In this document: positions 20,600 through 30,119 of the stretch, one piece after another | How positions within the stretch are numbered: position 1 is the stretch's first letter | How the letters are laid out: each line of letters begins with the position of its first letter | NCBI GenBank assembly: GCA_012033335.1 | Contig: JAAURB010000014.1 | Location: forward strand, 1-64,000 | Origin: Oscillatoriales cyanobacterium RM2_1_1 | Lineage (GTDB): Bacteria > Cyanobacteriota > Cyanobacteriia > Cyanobacteriales > Microcoleaceae | Reading direction: 5' to 3' | Length of the DNA: 64,000 nucleotides | The notes under the pieces: model-generated | What the model was told of the DNA's origin: nothing | Databases searched by the model: none | Seen by the model: the letters and a program-made list of their open reading frames with translations, nothing else | Program-made: the position numbers and the translations under genes

Positions 20600-22309
20600 A
20601 TGCACTGGTTTAAATCTGGGTCAAAGCTGTTCATCTCAGGGGTTAGCTCTGCCTTAGTAATGGCCCAAACAGCTATGGCCGCCGAATTTATTACTTTTCC
20701 GGTCGGCAAAACCGAGGTCAAACTGCCGATCAGTAGTCTGACGGACTACGTTGCAGAGTATTCGGCCTGGGATCGCAATTTCACTGCTCCTCTGACCGTT
20801 CCTGCAACCCCTGCAGCTCAAACTCCCTTGCTAAGTATCCAGGATCAGGATCATGTTCAAAAGCTCCTGCAAACCCGTTACCGTCTGGATCCGGTAGCCG
20901 TTCAGGGGCTCTTAAAATCGCCAATGATCGAGGCATTTCTAGCTCAACTAGGCCAGGCGATTCAAACGGAGGATCGGACAAACGGGGCAGAGGCGATTCA
21001 AACGGCCCTGAAGCGAGTCACAGCGAAGCCCCAGGGTTTTACTCTTCTGGAGTTGCTGGAAGAATTTCCTGGATCCCAGGTTCGGATGGATGTATTGAAT
21101 ACTCTAGAGCTTCTGGTGGATGCCGGGACGATTATTCGGCAAACGGAGGCAGTGGTCGATGCGATCGCCCAAAAATCCCAGATCGAATCCAATCAGGGGC
21201 CCAAAATTGACTGGACTCAACAGCCCGACCTGCGCCAGCCCGGACAGTTTCTGGTGACTCGCAAACCCCTAAAATTAGCGGACTCCCGGCGCGGGGGACA
21301 GCTAGAAGCCGATCTCTATCTCCCCAGTTCCCTAGAGGATCCGGCCTGGGCTAGGGGTTCGATTCCGGTGCTGGTGATTTCCCATGGTCTGGCCTCAGAT
21401 CGCAGTAGTTTTCGGCAGTTGGCCCAACATCTGGCCTCCTATGGGTTTGCGGTTGTAGTTCCCCAACATGCAGGGAGCGATTTCCCGCGATTAGAAGCCC
21501 TACTCAAGGGGGACAAGACAGATTTTTTTGATCTGGAGGAATTTATCAATCGCCCCCTAGATGTTAAGGAGATCCTGGACGAACTGGAAACGCTAAATCC
21601 TACTGAATTTGCTGGCAAGCTGAAGCTAAAACAGGTCGGAGTATTTGGTCATTCCTTTGGCGGGTATACGGCTCTAGCCCTGGCCGGAGCCCCGTTGAAT
21701 TTTGACCAATTGGAAACCGATTGTAATTCAGCCCAATCCCGGGTGAATCCCTCTTTATTTCTGCAATGTCAAGCTTTAAATTTACCTCGCTCAACCCCGA
21801 ATCTAATCCATTTAAATAGTCTACCGGATCAGCGGATAGGGGCAGTTTTTCTACTCAATCCGGTCAACGGTAGCATTTTTGGTAAGTCTGGTCTGAGTCA
21901 GGTCAAAGTGCCTGTGATGATGGTAGGCAGCAGTGATGATTTACTGACTCCATTCGTGGTAGAGCAGGCCCAGTCTTTTACCTGGTTGGGAGCATCAGAA
22001 CGATATCTGGTGCTCAAAAACAATGACCATCACTTCTACGATCTTACAACCCAAACCAGCCCTCGACTTTCTGGGGTGGAGGGGCTGATCTCCCCCGCTA
22101 TTCAACTGACCCGGGGATATGTAGATGCCCTGACCGTTGCCTTTTTTGGCACCTATGTTGCCCAGAAGCCCAATTACAAAATTTATCTAGGGGCATCCTA
22201 TGGTCAAGCCATTGATCAACTTCCCTATGACCTGCTCATAATTCGCTCCCTGGGTGAAGCTGAGCTGTCACAACTTCTTGATCGAGTGGCTCGACGCTGG
22301 CGGAGTTGA
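20600..22309 (+). CDS. DUF1400 alpha/beta hydrolase (lipase-like), copy 2
   Basis: A tandem paralogue of the preceding gene with the same order: signal peptide (ISGVSSALVMAQTAMAA), DUF1400, and a hydrolase with VISHGLASDRSSFRQL, nucleophile elbow FGHSFGGYTAL, acid region SSDDLLTP and histidine pair NNDHHFYD. Both copies keep the complete triad, so both are probably active. I use the ATG at 20600; a TTG at 20579 would add seven residues. The spacing of about 160 bases and the same direction fit a recent tandem duplication that has since diverged. The 3' end abuts a decayed tspO gene on the opposite strand. Confidence 0.88.
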   Translation: MHWFKSGSKLFISGVSSALVMAQTAMAAEFITFPVGKTEVKLPISSLTDYVAEYSAWDRNFTAPLTVPATPAAQTPLLSIQDQDHVQKLLQTRYRLDPVAVQGLLKSPMIEAFLAQLGQAIQTEDRTNGAEAIQTALKRVTAKPQGFTLLELLEEFPGSQVRMDVLNTLELLVDAGTIIRQTEAVVDAIAQKSQIESNQGPKIDWTQQPDLRQPGQFLVTRKPLKLADSRRGGQLEADLYLPSSLEDPAWARGSIPVLVISHGLASDRSSFRQLAQHLASYGFAVVVPQHAGSDFPRLEALLKGDKTDFFDLEEFINRPLDVKEILDELETLNPTEFAGKLKLKQVGVFGHSFGGYTALALAGAPLNFDQLETDCNSAQSRVNPSLFLQCQALNLPRSTPNLIHLNSLPDQRIGAVFLLNPVNGSIFGKSGLSQVKVPVMMVGSSDDLLTPFVVEQAQSFTWLGASERYLVLKNNDHHFYDLTTQTSPRLSGVEGLISPAIQLTRGYVDALTVAFFGTYVAQKPNYKIYLGASYGQAIDQLPYDLLIIRSLGEAELSQLLDRVARRWRS

Positions 22310-22439
22310 CATCCTCTTCATCCAATCGCTAGGCGATATGGATGGAGATTCCCTGGGTTGCCCCAAAGATTTCCTGCTTCAAAGCCAGTTGGCTAGGCTG
22401 AGTGACCTCAACCCCGGTTACCTCGACTCCACAGGAATT

Positions 22440-22706
22440 TTCTATTCCCCAGCCAGGTTTCCAGGGTACCCGGGGCTTGATTCCAGACAATTACCGCAGA
22501 AACTGTACCGCAGAAACTGTACCGCAGAAATTGTAGCGCCAATAAAAATTACCGTCCAGATCACCGGAATCCAGGATTTAAAGGTGAGCCACTGGGGTCG
22601 CTGCAATCGATTAAACCAGCGCTGAGCCTCAGGGTTTAAGCTCTGATTACTGATCCCAAACCACCAAGAGTACAACTCCTGTAATCACCATCCAGGCTCT
22701 AATCAT
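22440..22706 (-). pseudogene. TspO/MBR family protein remnant
   Basis: On the minus strand from ATG 22704-22706 the reading MIRAWMVITGVVLLVV, then in another frame NPEAQRWFNRLQRPQWLTFK and IPVIWTVIFIGATISAV, matches the first half of TspO/MBR (translocator) membrane proteins, which bind tetrapyrroles. The gene is broken twice: a shift near 22660 separates helix 1 from the rest, and a tandem 14-bp repeat (22493-22534) inserts 28 bases. Leaving out two repeat units restores the reading ISAVIVWNQAPGTLETWL, as expected for the family. The second half of TspO is not recognisable, so the gene is dead rather than mis-sequenced. Confidence 0.65.
22493..22534 (+). repeat. 14-bp tandem repeat, three units, inside the tspO remnant
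   Basis: ACCGCAGAAACTGT occurs twice exactly and once with a single change (AAATTGT). The expansion by two units shifts the tspO frame. Confidence 0.9.
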
Positions 22707-22788
22707 GGCTTTGAGTTGTGAATTATTGAACTATTGGTTGGGCTGATGGTTGGGCTGATCTAACGGATGAGTATTGTCTATGGCAATG

Positions 22789-23448
22789 TTAGAATCTTTG
22801 CCCTCCCCGGGGAAGCGCTGGATTGTCCTTCGCTTTAAAAACGGTTTGAATCGCCTGCAGGAAACGGTTAGACTGAGTTTGATTCGTCAAAGCCTGACGT
22901 TCTTTGACTTTGCGGGTGAGATGACGCATCACAGAGACATCTAGTTCTTCGATCAGGTGATCGGCAATGCGATCGCCGATAAAATCCACGACAGTTGAGT
23001 ATTGTTCAGTCAAGGCAGCGATCATCTCGACTGATTCCTGGGCTAGTTGATCCGATTGATCGGCAGAGGAGTCATCCTGCTGAGGTTCTGCTGGCATCGA
23101 TGCCTGAGCAGGTTGGGAATTAAAAGCTGGGTTGGGCGAGGAGCTAGGCTGGGAATTGGGCTGGTGATGCATAGTGTTGTTTTTATCCTGATCTGAAATA
23201 GATTGCTGGGGGGAATAACAGAGATGAATCAAATCTTGATAATCTTCAATCTTCATATTCAGCACCTGTAAATGATGATGCACATGATCAATTAGACTGA
23301 TTTCTGTCGGGGAGTAACCTCGTCGATAGCCATTAATTCCATGAAGTTTTGCCCAGCTTTGTAAAATAGATTCATCCTCAATCTGATATCGATCCAGGAG
23401 TTGCTCAATCGTTAAATCTGTTGTTGGAGTTGCTTTGAAATCGCTCAT
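22789..23448 (-). CDS. Hypothetical protein with possible N-terminal HTH
   Basis: I do not recognise a family. The first 75 residues (LTIEQLLDRYQIEDESILQS ... GYSPTEISLIDHVHHHLQ) read like a small helix-turn-helix or MerR-type fold. The middle (about 85-130) is a Q/S/P/N-rich linker, and the C-terminal 80 residues are predicted helical (MIAALTEQYSTVVDFIGDRI ... VMRHLTRKVKERQ). The pattern fits a DNA-binding adaptor, but that is inference. It is divergent from scpA across 476 bases. Confidence 0.6.
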   Translation of the reverse strand: MSDFKATPTTDLTIEQLLDRYQIEDESILQSWAKLHGINGYRRGYSPTEISLIDHVHHHLQVLNMKIEDYQDLIHLCYSPQQSISDQDKNNTMHHQPNSQPSSSPNPAFNSQPAQASMPAEPQQDDSSADQSDQLAQESVEMIAALTEQYSTVVDFIGDRIADHLIEELDVSVMRHLTRKVKERQALTNQTQSNRFLQAIQTVFKAKDNPALPRGGQRF

Positions 23449-23924
23449 AGAAAGGATTTGGATGGATTAATTGCTCAATCCAGTTTCATGAATAACTGTC
23501 TCAGAACACTAAGAATTTTAGATTCTTAACCTTAACATCTTGTAAAGATGCAATTCTATTCAACTTTGTGCTTAAATAGGAACAATGATGACTAGACCAA
23601 CAGTATCACAGCAATATCAGAGCAATATTAAAGCAATTTTGCATCAGTCCTCAGATAGTACTTTCTAGACATCGCTTTTTAAATATCGGTTTCTAGACAT
23701 CAGATTCCAGGTATCAGGTTCTATAACAATCTGAAAGATTGATTGGTGAAATGGGGATGCCGGAGGCAAGCCCGTTGCTTGGGGCGAGATCCCCAAACCC
23801 CTCTCTCGATTTTTTCCAGGATTGACTTAGAACTGCTACGGATATTAAGTTCTGAAGATTAACTTCTAGAGATTATCTTCTAAACATCCAGCTCTCAACC
23901 TCTAACAACGAGATACTAATCAGG
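23449..23924. other. Intergenic region with degenerate TCTAGACATC repeats
   Basis: Between 23660 and 23720 the motif TTTCTAGACATC occurs twice, 30 bases apart, with weaker relatives (TTCCAGGTATC, TTCTAAACATC near 23880). At 23740-23820 there is a GC-rich stretch resembling the centre of the F1 element but without its ends. It lies between two divergent genes, so promoters are expected; no gene is visible. Confidence 0.45.
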
Positions 23925-24815
23925 ATGACCAGTGATCCTACTGCAACGTTACTTGCAAATCTATCACAAAGTATTGCCCTTCTAATTGACCTCGCCGAGC
24001 AAGGAGAAATTGATCCCTGGGACGTTCAGGTGATCGAGGTTATTGACCGCTATCTAAGTCAGGCCGCTCCTCACCCTGGCCCTATCTCCCTTGGTAATCT
24101 TCCCGATAAGATTCCCAATAACATTTCCCACAACAATTTTGCTGAACTTTCCTATTCTGGTCAAGCATTTCTCTATGCCTCGATGCTGGTTTTACTCAAG
24201 TCAGACAGTCTAATGATGCTAGCGAGTCATCCTGATCCCACGGAATCTGAAACCGAAGATTGGTCTGAAGTCGAAGCTAGAACCAATATTCAGCGACCAC
24301 AAAACCTGGAACAACAACTCCGCCGTCGAGCCGTTGCCCCTACACCCCAAAGACGGCGAGTCACCCTCCATGAACTGGTTGAGCAGCTCCAACAGGTGGC
24401 CCTAGTGATCGCTGCCCAAAACCAACAACCCCGTCGTCATCGCCTGCGAGCCCAATCAAAAACCCAAACTGCAAAAGCGATCGCCCAGTTAGCTCATCAA
24501 GAAAACCTGACCGAAACTGCCGCTAAGTTGGATCAACTTTTGGCCATGCAGAAACTACAATTTGGAGAAGGATGGATTGATCTGGAGCAATTGTTGGCCT
24601 GGTGGGCGCAACTGATTACAATGGAACAGAATGGATCGATAGATCGACTCCCAGTCAATGCCTCAGATACCCGATCTCATCCCAGTCCAATTCGGTTTGA
24701 AACCCATGATCGAGTCGGGATATTCTGGGCTTTGTTGCTGCTGTCTGCCCAATCCAAAGTGGAATTGGCTCAGGATGAATTCTATCAAGATCTTAAAGTC
24801 CGAGCGATCGCCTAG
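23925..24815 (+). CDS. scpA: Segregation and condensation protein A
   Basis: This is the kleisin subunit that bridges the SMC heads in the bacterial condensin complex and helps to compact and segregate the chromosome. The N-terminal region QSIALLIDLAEQGEIDPWDVQVIEVIDRYL is the ScpA signature, as is the YASMLVLLKSD helix. A long charged linker follows, and the C-terminal winged-helix region is RVGIFWALLLLSAQSKVELAQDEFY. Its 296 residues are slightly long for the family because of the linker. No scpB is seen nearby. Confidence 0.88.
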   Translation: MTSDPTATLLANLSQSIALLIDLAEQGEIDPWDVQVIEVIDRYLSQAAPHPGPISLGNLPDKIPNNISHNNFAELSYSGQAFLYASMLVLLKSDSLMMLASHPDPTESETEDWSEVEARTNIQRPQNLEQQLRRRAVAPTPQRRRVTLHELVEQLQQVALVIAAQNQQPRRHRLRAQSKTQTAKAIAQLAHQENLTETAAKLDQLLAMQKLQFGEGWIDLEQLLAWWAQLITMEQNGSIDRLPVNASDTRSHPSPIRFETHDRVGIFWALLLLSAQSKVELAQDEFYQDLKVRAIA

Positions 24816-25142
24816 AAAATTGCCCCAGACCAAGAGGCGACATTCTGACCAAATCTAGGTAAATTGGGATAAGTGAGAGGAATGATAGGTTAGTCCGTTA
24901 TGGTTACCTGGTTGCATCAAACTAGCTACTGTGCTAGCTGAGACAAGTTAAAGACTCTAACGTTCTTCCAGACATCAGTGTGTATGATTCTGCTAGCTAA
25001 CGATGACTGTTTCAAAAATGATTCTGGTTGTGCCCCAGTCTGGCGCATCTGAAAATCAAGAGGGTACGACTCATTCGCAGTACTCATCAGCAGTACTCCT
25101 GAAATATAATCAACTGAACCACCTAGGGTTGAGGAAGTGAAT
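24816..25142. other. Intergenic region upstream of the nucleotidyltransferase
   Basis: The spacer is 327 bp and contains no recognisable gene. GAGGAAG just before 25143 is a good ribosome binding site for the following ATG. Confidence 0.4.
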
Positions 25143-26300
25143 ATGAAAGCCATGATCTTGGCCGCTGGAAAGGGGACTCGAGTTCGCCCTATTACTTATA
25201 CAATCCCCAAACCGATGATTCCAATTCTGCAAAAGCCAGTCATGGAATTTTTGGTAGAACTACTCCGCCAGCATGGATTTGACCAGATTATGGTCAATGT
25301 CAGCCATCTTGCTGAGGAAATTGAAAACTATTTTCGAGATGGCCAGCGATTTGGTGTCCATATTTCTTACTCATTTGAGGGACGAATTGAAGATGGCAAT
25401 CTCCTGGGTAAAGCCCTAGGTTCTGCGGGTGGAATGAAAAAGATTCAGGATTTCTATCCATTCTTTGACGATACCTTTGTGGTACTTTGCGGAGATGCCT
25501 TAATTGATCTGGATTTGACGGCTGCAGTAAAGTGGCACAAGCAGCAGAATTCCCTGGCTACCATCGTCATGAAGTCTGTCCCCAGGGACAAGGTTTCCAG
25601 TTATGGCGTTGTCGTGACTGACGAATCAGGTCGGATCAAAGCTTTTCAGGAAAAGCCTGAAATTGAAGATGCCTTGAGCACCAGCATCAATACGGGGATT
25701 TATATTTTTGAGCCGGAGATTTTCAACTATATTCCTTCAGGATGTCAGTATGACATCGGTGGAGATCTGTTTCCCAAGCTAGTGGAAGCAGGGGCTCCAT
25801 TTTACGGTATTACGATGGACTTTGAGTGGGTAGACATCGGCAAGGTTCCAGATTATTGGGAGGCTGTGCGGGGGGTTTTAGCCGGCCATATCAAGAACGT
25901 TTCGGTTCCAGGTCAGCAAATCCGTCCAGGGGTTTTTACTGGATTGAATGTGGCGGTCAATTGGGATCAGGTGAATATTCAGGGGCCTGTTTACATCGGG
26001 GGTATGACCCGGATCGAGGATGGGGCAACTATCATTGGCCCCTCAATGATTGGCCAAAACTGTCGAGTCTGCCGGGATGCCTATGTGGACAATAGCGTGA
26101 TTTTTGAATATTCCCGGCTGGGGCCGGGGGTAAGGCTGGTGGACAAGCTGGTATTCGGTCGCTACTGTGTGGATAAGATGGGGGCTGCCATTGATGTTCA
26201 GGCGGCTGCTTTGGATTGGCTGATTACGGATACTCGCCAGATTCTGTTTGAGACTCCGGAAGAGCATCAGGCGATCGCCGATATTTTAAGTAGTTCTTGA
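25143..26300 (+). CDS. Sugar-phosphate nucleotidyltransferase (mannose-1-phosphate guanylyltransferase-like)
   Basis: The 385-residue protein has an N-terminal nucleotidyltransferase domain with the pyrophosphorylase motif ILAAGKGTRVRPITYTIPKP, VVLCGDALIDLDL (metal-binding Asp), FQEKP and DFEWVDIGKVPDYW. A left-handed beta-helix follows (repeats such as IEDGATIIGPSMIGQNCRV). This is the COG1208 layout. Cyanobacterial relatives are often fused to a phosphomannomutase-like half of about 450 residues; here that half is absent. The nucleotide (GDP or dTDP) and sugar cannot be settled by eye. I start at ATG 25143, six residues of spacing after GAGGAAG; an upstream GTG at 25137 is less likely. Confidence 0.85.
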   Translation: MKAMILAAGKGTRVRPITYTIPKPMIPILQKPVMEFLVELLRQHGFDQIMVNVSHLAEEIENYFRDGQRFGVHISYSFEGRIEDGNLLGKALGSAGGMKKIQDFYPFFDDTFVVLCGDALIDLDLTAAVKWHKQQNSLATIVMKSVPRDKVSSYGVVVTDESGRIKAFQEKPEIEDALSTSINTGIYIFEPEIFNYIPSGCQYDIGGDLFPKLVEAGAPFYGITMDFEWVDIGKVPDYWEAVRGVLAGHIKNVSVPGQQIRPGVFTGLNVAVNWDQVNIQGPVYIGGMTRIEDGATIIGPSMIGQNCRVCRDAYVDNSVIFEYSRLGPGVRLVDKLVFGRYCVDKMGAAIDVQAAALDWLITDTRQILFETPEEHQAIADILSSS

Positions 26301-26355
26301 ATTAAATTCTTGAATCAATTGTGCCCCGTCTAATTTTTATGTTGTTTCAGGCTGA

Positions 26356-28965
26356 GTGACTGTGGATGAACACTCTAACCAGAACCTTGATGCAAACATT
26401 CATCAGCACTCAGGCCAAGCCCTAGATCCAGCCTGGAATGAAGTCCTGGACAAAGCCCCCGGCAAAATCGAAACCTTTGTTGAAGTTTTAGTGGATTTGC
26501 CGGGTCAACAACTCGGGGGTCATCTGGAGGAGGCCCAGCGGTTATTTACCTATGAGATTCCTGAATCGTTAACGGTGCAACCGGGGGACATTATCAGTGT
26601 GCCCTTTGGTCATCAACAATTGGGGGCGATCGCGGTGCGCCTGATCTCTCAGGTTTCCCCAGAGGTCAAACGGCAACAGGTCAAAGCCGTTGAGGCAGTG
26701 CTCCATCCTCGGTTCTTTTCCCCCGTCTATGCCCGATTGTTGCAACGGATTGCGGACTATTATCAAACTCCCCTGATTCAAGTGATTCGGGCAGCCCTGC
26801 CGGCAGGACTACTCCATCGCAGTCAGCGTCGGGTACGGCTGCTCAATGTCCATCTCCCGGCTGGGGTTGAGGCGCTCCTCCCCCTTCAGACCCAAAAGTT
26901 CCTGACATTGCTCCAAACCAGCAAATCCAGGGATCTGAGCTGGAAAGTCTTGAAGCAAAAAATCGGTGCTGAGGATTGGGCCCGACAGGCTCAACAGGAT
27001 TTGCTGCGGCGGGGTTGGATTGAGGTATACCTGGCTGCTCCCCATGGGCTCCGAGGAAAATTCCAGGCTGTGGTGACTCTAACAGGAAATCCTGACGCGC
27101 CAGACCTGACTTCCCGGCAGCGAGAAATTCTTCAGGTCTTGAAAGCCTGTGGCGGGGAGATGGAGCGGAGTGAATTCCTCAAGTTTTGCCAGACCACTGC
27201 CCGCACCCTACAAAAATTAGCAGACCAGGGCTATTTGCTGATCCAGGAACGGGAGGTACTGCGGTTGGCCCAGGGAGAGCGTCAAGCTACTGATCTGCCC
27301 AAAACCCTAACCCCTCACCAAGCCAATGCCCTCCAGGTGATCCATCAGTTATCCGGATGGGTTCAGGTGTTGTTGCATGGGGTGACCGGTTCCGGCAAAA
27401 CAGAAGTCTATCTCCAGGCGATTCCCCCCGTGTTGCACCGTCGCCAATCCGTATTGGTGTTGGTTCCTGAAATTGGTTTGACTCCGCAACTCACGGATCG
27501 GTTTCGAGCCCGATTTGGAGAGCAGGTTTATGTCTATCACAGTGGCCTATCAGAGGGGGAACGGTACGATACTTGGCGCACCATGACCCAGGAACAGCCG
27601 CGAATTGTGATCGGCACACGGTCGGCGATTTTTGCTCCCCTGGTTAATTTGGGATTGATCATCCTGGATGAAGAACATGACAACAGCTTCAAGCAAGACC
27701 AACCGACCCCCTGTTACCATGCCCGCACCATTGCCCAATGGCGCGCCGAACTGGAAAACTGTCCGCTGATTTTGGGGTCAGCCACCCCGGCCCTGGAAAG
27801 TTGGGTGGCGGCCCAGACCAGGAACTCCCCAACTTCAAACTCAACCCACTCAACAATCTATCTGCCCCTGCCAGAACGGGTGCAGGCCCGACCCATGCCC
27901 CAGATCGAGGTGATCGATATGCGCCAGGAATTGCGCCAGGGCAATCGCTCGATCTTCAGCCAAACCCTGCAACAGGGGTTAACTCAAATGAAAGCCCAGG
28001 GGCAGCAGGGAATTTTATTCATCCATCGGCGTGGCCATAGCACCTTCGTATCCTGTCGCAGTTGTGGCTATGTGATGGAGTGTTCTAGATGTGATGTTTC
28101 CCTGTCTTACCATCAGGTTCATACTGGGGCGACTCAACAGTTACGCTGCCACTACTGCAATGCCACCCAAGCCTATCCCAATCAATGTCCCCAATGTGGC
28201 TCGTCCTATTTCAAACATTTCGGCAGTGGCACTCAACGGGTGACTCAAGAGTTGCAGCGACTTTTTCCACAATTGCGGTTGATTCGGTTTGATAGCGATA
28301 CGACTCAAACCCGGGATGCCCATCGGATGCTTTTGAGCCGATTTGCCCAGGGAGAGGCGGATTTGCTGGTGGGAACCCAGATGCTCACCAAGGGGCTAGA
28401 CCTTGCCTCCGTTGGTCTGGTGGGCATTGTCTCCGCCGATGGTTTATTGCATTTGGCTGACTATCGAGCCCAGGAACGGGCCTTTCAAACCTTGCTGCAG
28501 GTTTCTGGTCGAGCCGGACGGGGGCAAGATCCAGGCCGGGTGATCCTCCAAACCTATAGCCCTGAACATCCGGTGGTTCAAGCCGTACAGCGGTATGAAT
28601 ATGAAGCCTTGATTCAAGCTGAAATCACTCAACGGCGATCCCAGGGTTATCCCCCCTACGGTCGGTTGATTTTGATGCGGTTTAGGGGCCATCAGGAAGC
28701 CGAAGTGGCGCAAACCGCCCATCAGTTTGCCCAGGCTTTGACCCAACAGTTTGAAACGTCTGACGGTTTATTCCCAGGTCAGGTTGAATTACTCGGCCCG
28801 GCCCCGGCCCCAATTACCCGGATTGCCCACCAATATCGCTGGCAATTGATTCTGAAACTTCATCCCGAAATCGTTTTAGAGCAGTTACATCTGGAAAATT
28901 TGCGTTCCCTGTGTCCCAACACGATTCGTTTAACGATTGATGTCGATCCCTTGAATTTTACCTGA
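26356..28965 (+). CDS. priA: Primosomal protein N' (PriA helicase)
   Basis: PriA recognises stalled replication forks and loads the replicative helicase away from oriC. The N-terminal 3'-DNA-binding domain (QLGGHLEEAQRLFTYEIPE ... DIISVPFG) is followed by helicase motifs GVTGSGKTEVY (Walker A), ILDEEHDNSFKQ (DEEH) and GSATPALES. Two zinc-binding clusters follow: CRSCGYVMECSRCDVSL and CHYCNATQAYPNQCPQCGS. The second helicase lobe has GTQMLTKGLDLASVGLVG and QVSGRAGRG. Its 869 residues are long compared with about 730 in E. coli, as in other cyanobacteria. The start is GTG at 26356. Confidence 0.96.
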   Translation: MTVDEHSNQNLDANIHQHSGQALDPAWNEVLDKAPGKIETFVEVLVDLPGQQLGGHLEEAQRLFTYEIPESLTVQPGDIISVPFGHQQLGAIAVRLISQVSPEVKRQQVKAVEAVLHPRFFSPVYARLLQRIADYYQTPLIQVIRAALPAGLLHRSQRRVRLLNVHLPAGVEALLPLQTQKFLTLLQTSKSRDLSWKVLKQKIGAEDWARQAQQDLLRRGWIEVYLAAPHGLRGKFQAVVTLTGNPDAPDLTSRQREILQVLKACGGEMERSEFLKFCQTTARTLQKLADQGYLLIQEREVLRLAQGERQATDLPKTLTPHQANALQVIHQLSGWVQVLLHGVTGSGKTEVYLQAIPPVLHRRQSVLVLVPEIGLTPQLTDRFRARFGEQVYVYHSGLSEGERYDTWRTMTQEQPRIVIGTRSAIFAPLVNLGLIILDEEHDNSFKQDQPTPCYHARTIAQWRAELENCPLILGSATPALESWVAAQTRNSPTSNSTHSTIYLPLPERVQARPMPQIEVIDMRQELRQGNRSIFSQTLQQGLTQMKAQGQQGILFIHRRGHSTFVSCRSCGYVMECSRCDVSLSYHQVHTGATQQLRCHYCNATQAYPNQCPQCGSSYFKHFGSGTQRVTQELQRLFPQLRLIRFDSDTTQTRDAHRMLLSRFAQGEADLLVGTQMLTKGLDLASVGLVGIVSADGLLHLADYRAQERAFQTLLQVSGRAGRGQDPGRVILQTYSPEHPVVQAVQRYEYEALIQAEITQRRSQGYPPYGRLILMRFRGHQEAEVAQTAHQFAQALTQQFETSDGLFPGQVELLGPAPAPITRIAHQYRWQLILKLHPEIVLEQLHLENLRSLCPNTIRLTIDVDPLNFT

Positions 28966-29069
28966 GGGATCACTGTCCAATCAGATGAAGATCCAGTGGT
29001 GTAGGCATCTTGCCTGCAGTTATTCAGTCGGAATGACCCAGTTGGAAGCTTTCAAAGGAGAAGCCAGGG

Positions 29070-30119
29070 CTACAAGAGTTCCTTGAGTTTGGGGTCTTCT
29101 GCCAGTTGCTTGAGTAGTTTTTTGATGTCTTGAGTTCGATCTTTGCGGGCAATCAGGGTGACATTCCCCTCCCGTACCACCAACAAATCCTCAACACCAA
29201 TCGTAACGATTAAGTCCTCTGGATTATTGCTGTAGAGGATTGCCCTTTGAGTATCCAAACCCACATGCTGGGCTAGCTCTAGATTGGTTTTTTGCTCTCT
29301 GGCTAGCCGTTCTAAGGCATTCCAATCCCCCAAATCATCCCAATCAAAGTCTACCGGAATCACACAGGCTTTATGGGTTTTTTCCATCACCGCGTAGTCA
29401 ATACTAATTTTATCGAGCTGATGATAGGCATTGGCCCCCTGTTGCTCCAAAACCGTGACCAGTTCCGGCACATGGGTACGAAGTTCCTGCAACATCACCC
29501 CCGCCCGAAACACAAAGATCCCACCATTCCAGCTAAAGCGTCCGGTTTCTAGAAATTGCTGGGCTGTCTCCAGATCGGGTTTTTCAGTGAAGCGAGCCAC
29601 CCTATAAGCTCTTACCCCATCCACAGCAGCCACTTCATCCCCCTGCTCAATATAGCCATAACCAGTTGCCGGATAACCCGGCTTGACTCCCAGGGTCACG
29701 ATGACATCCCGAATTTTTGCCAATTCGGTAGCCGCATTCAACGTCTGATGGAACACTTCCGGCTGCCCGACCCAGTGATCCGCTGGAAAAAAGCCAATGA
29801 TTGTATCATTACCATAGCGTTGGGCAATTTCAATTGTTGTCCAGGCTACGGCAGGGGCAGTATCCCGTCCCTCCGGTTCTGCCAGGAGGTTTTGCTCTGG
29901 AAGTTCTGGAAGTTGCTGTTGAACCCCAGGGGCAAGCATTGTTGACGTTACAACCCATAACCCATCCCATCCTAACGTGAGGGGCAATAGCCGCTGGGCG
30001 GTGGCCTGGAGCAGACTATCTCCGCTGCCATCCAAGCTCAGAAACTGTTTTGGTCTATGTTTCCGGCTGAGAGGCCAGAATCGTTCTCCTTTACCACCAG
30101 CAAGAATAACAGGTATCAT
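29070..30119 (-). CDS. manC: Mannose-1-phosphate guanylyltransferase
   Basis: This is a COG0836-type enzyme that makes GDP-mannose for polysaccharides and glycans. Motifs are the N-terminal PVILAGGKGERFWPLSRKHRPKQ, GFFPADHW, GYIEQG and RFTEKPDLETAQQFL, and SIDYAVMEKT with DFDWDDLGDWNAL. At about 349 residues it lacks the isomerase half of bifunctional ManA/ManC proteins. I start at ATG 30119; a GTG at 30140 adds seven residues. It is divergent from an LCP-family gene whose proteins attach polysaccharides to the wall, so a shared role in envelope glycans is reasonable. Confidence 0.92.
   Translation of the reverse strand: MIPVILAGGKGERFWPLSRKHRPKQFLSLDGSGDSLLQATAQRLLPLTLGWDGLWVVTSTMLAPGVQQQLPELPEQNLLAEPEGRDTAPAVAWTTIEIAQRYGNDTIIGFFPADHWVGQPEVFHQTLNAATELAKIRDVIVTLGVKPGYPATGYGYIEQGDEVAAVDGVRAYRVARFTEKPDLETAQQFLETGRFSWNGGIFVFRAGVMLQELRTHVPELVTVLEQQGANAYHQLDKISIDYAVMEKTHKACVIPVDFDWDDLGDWNALERLAREQKTNLELAQHVGLDTQRAILYSNNPEDLIVTIGVEDLLVVREGNVTLIARKDRTQDIKKLLKQLAEDPKLKELL

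Noticed and set aside
23740-23820. Possible fifth F1 copy
   Set aside because: The GC centre is similar, but neither terminal inverted repeat is present.
24926-25153. Minus-strand open frame upstream of the nucleotidyltransferase
   Set aside because: No similarity, no start signal, and it overlaps the promoter and start of the real gene.
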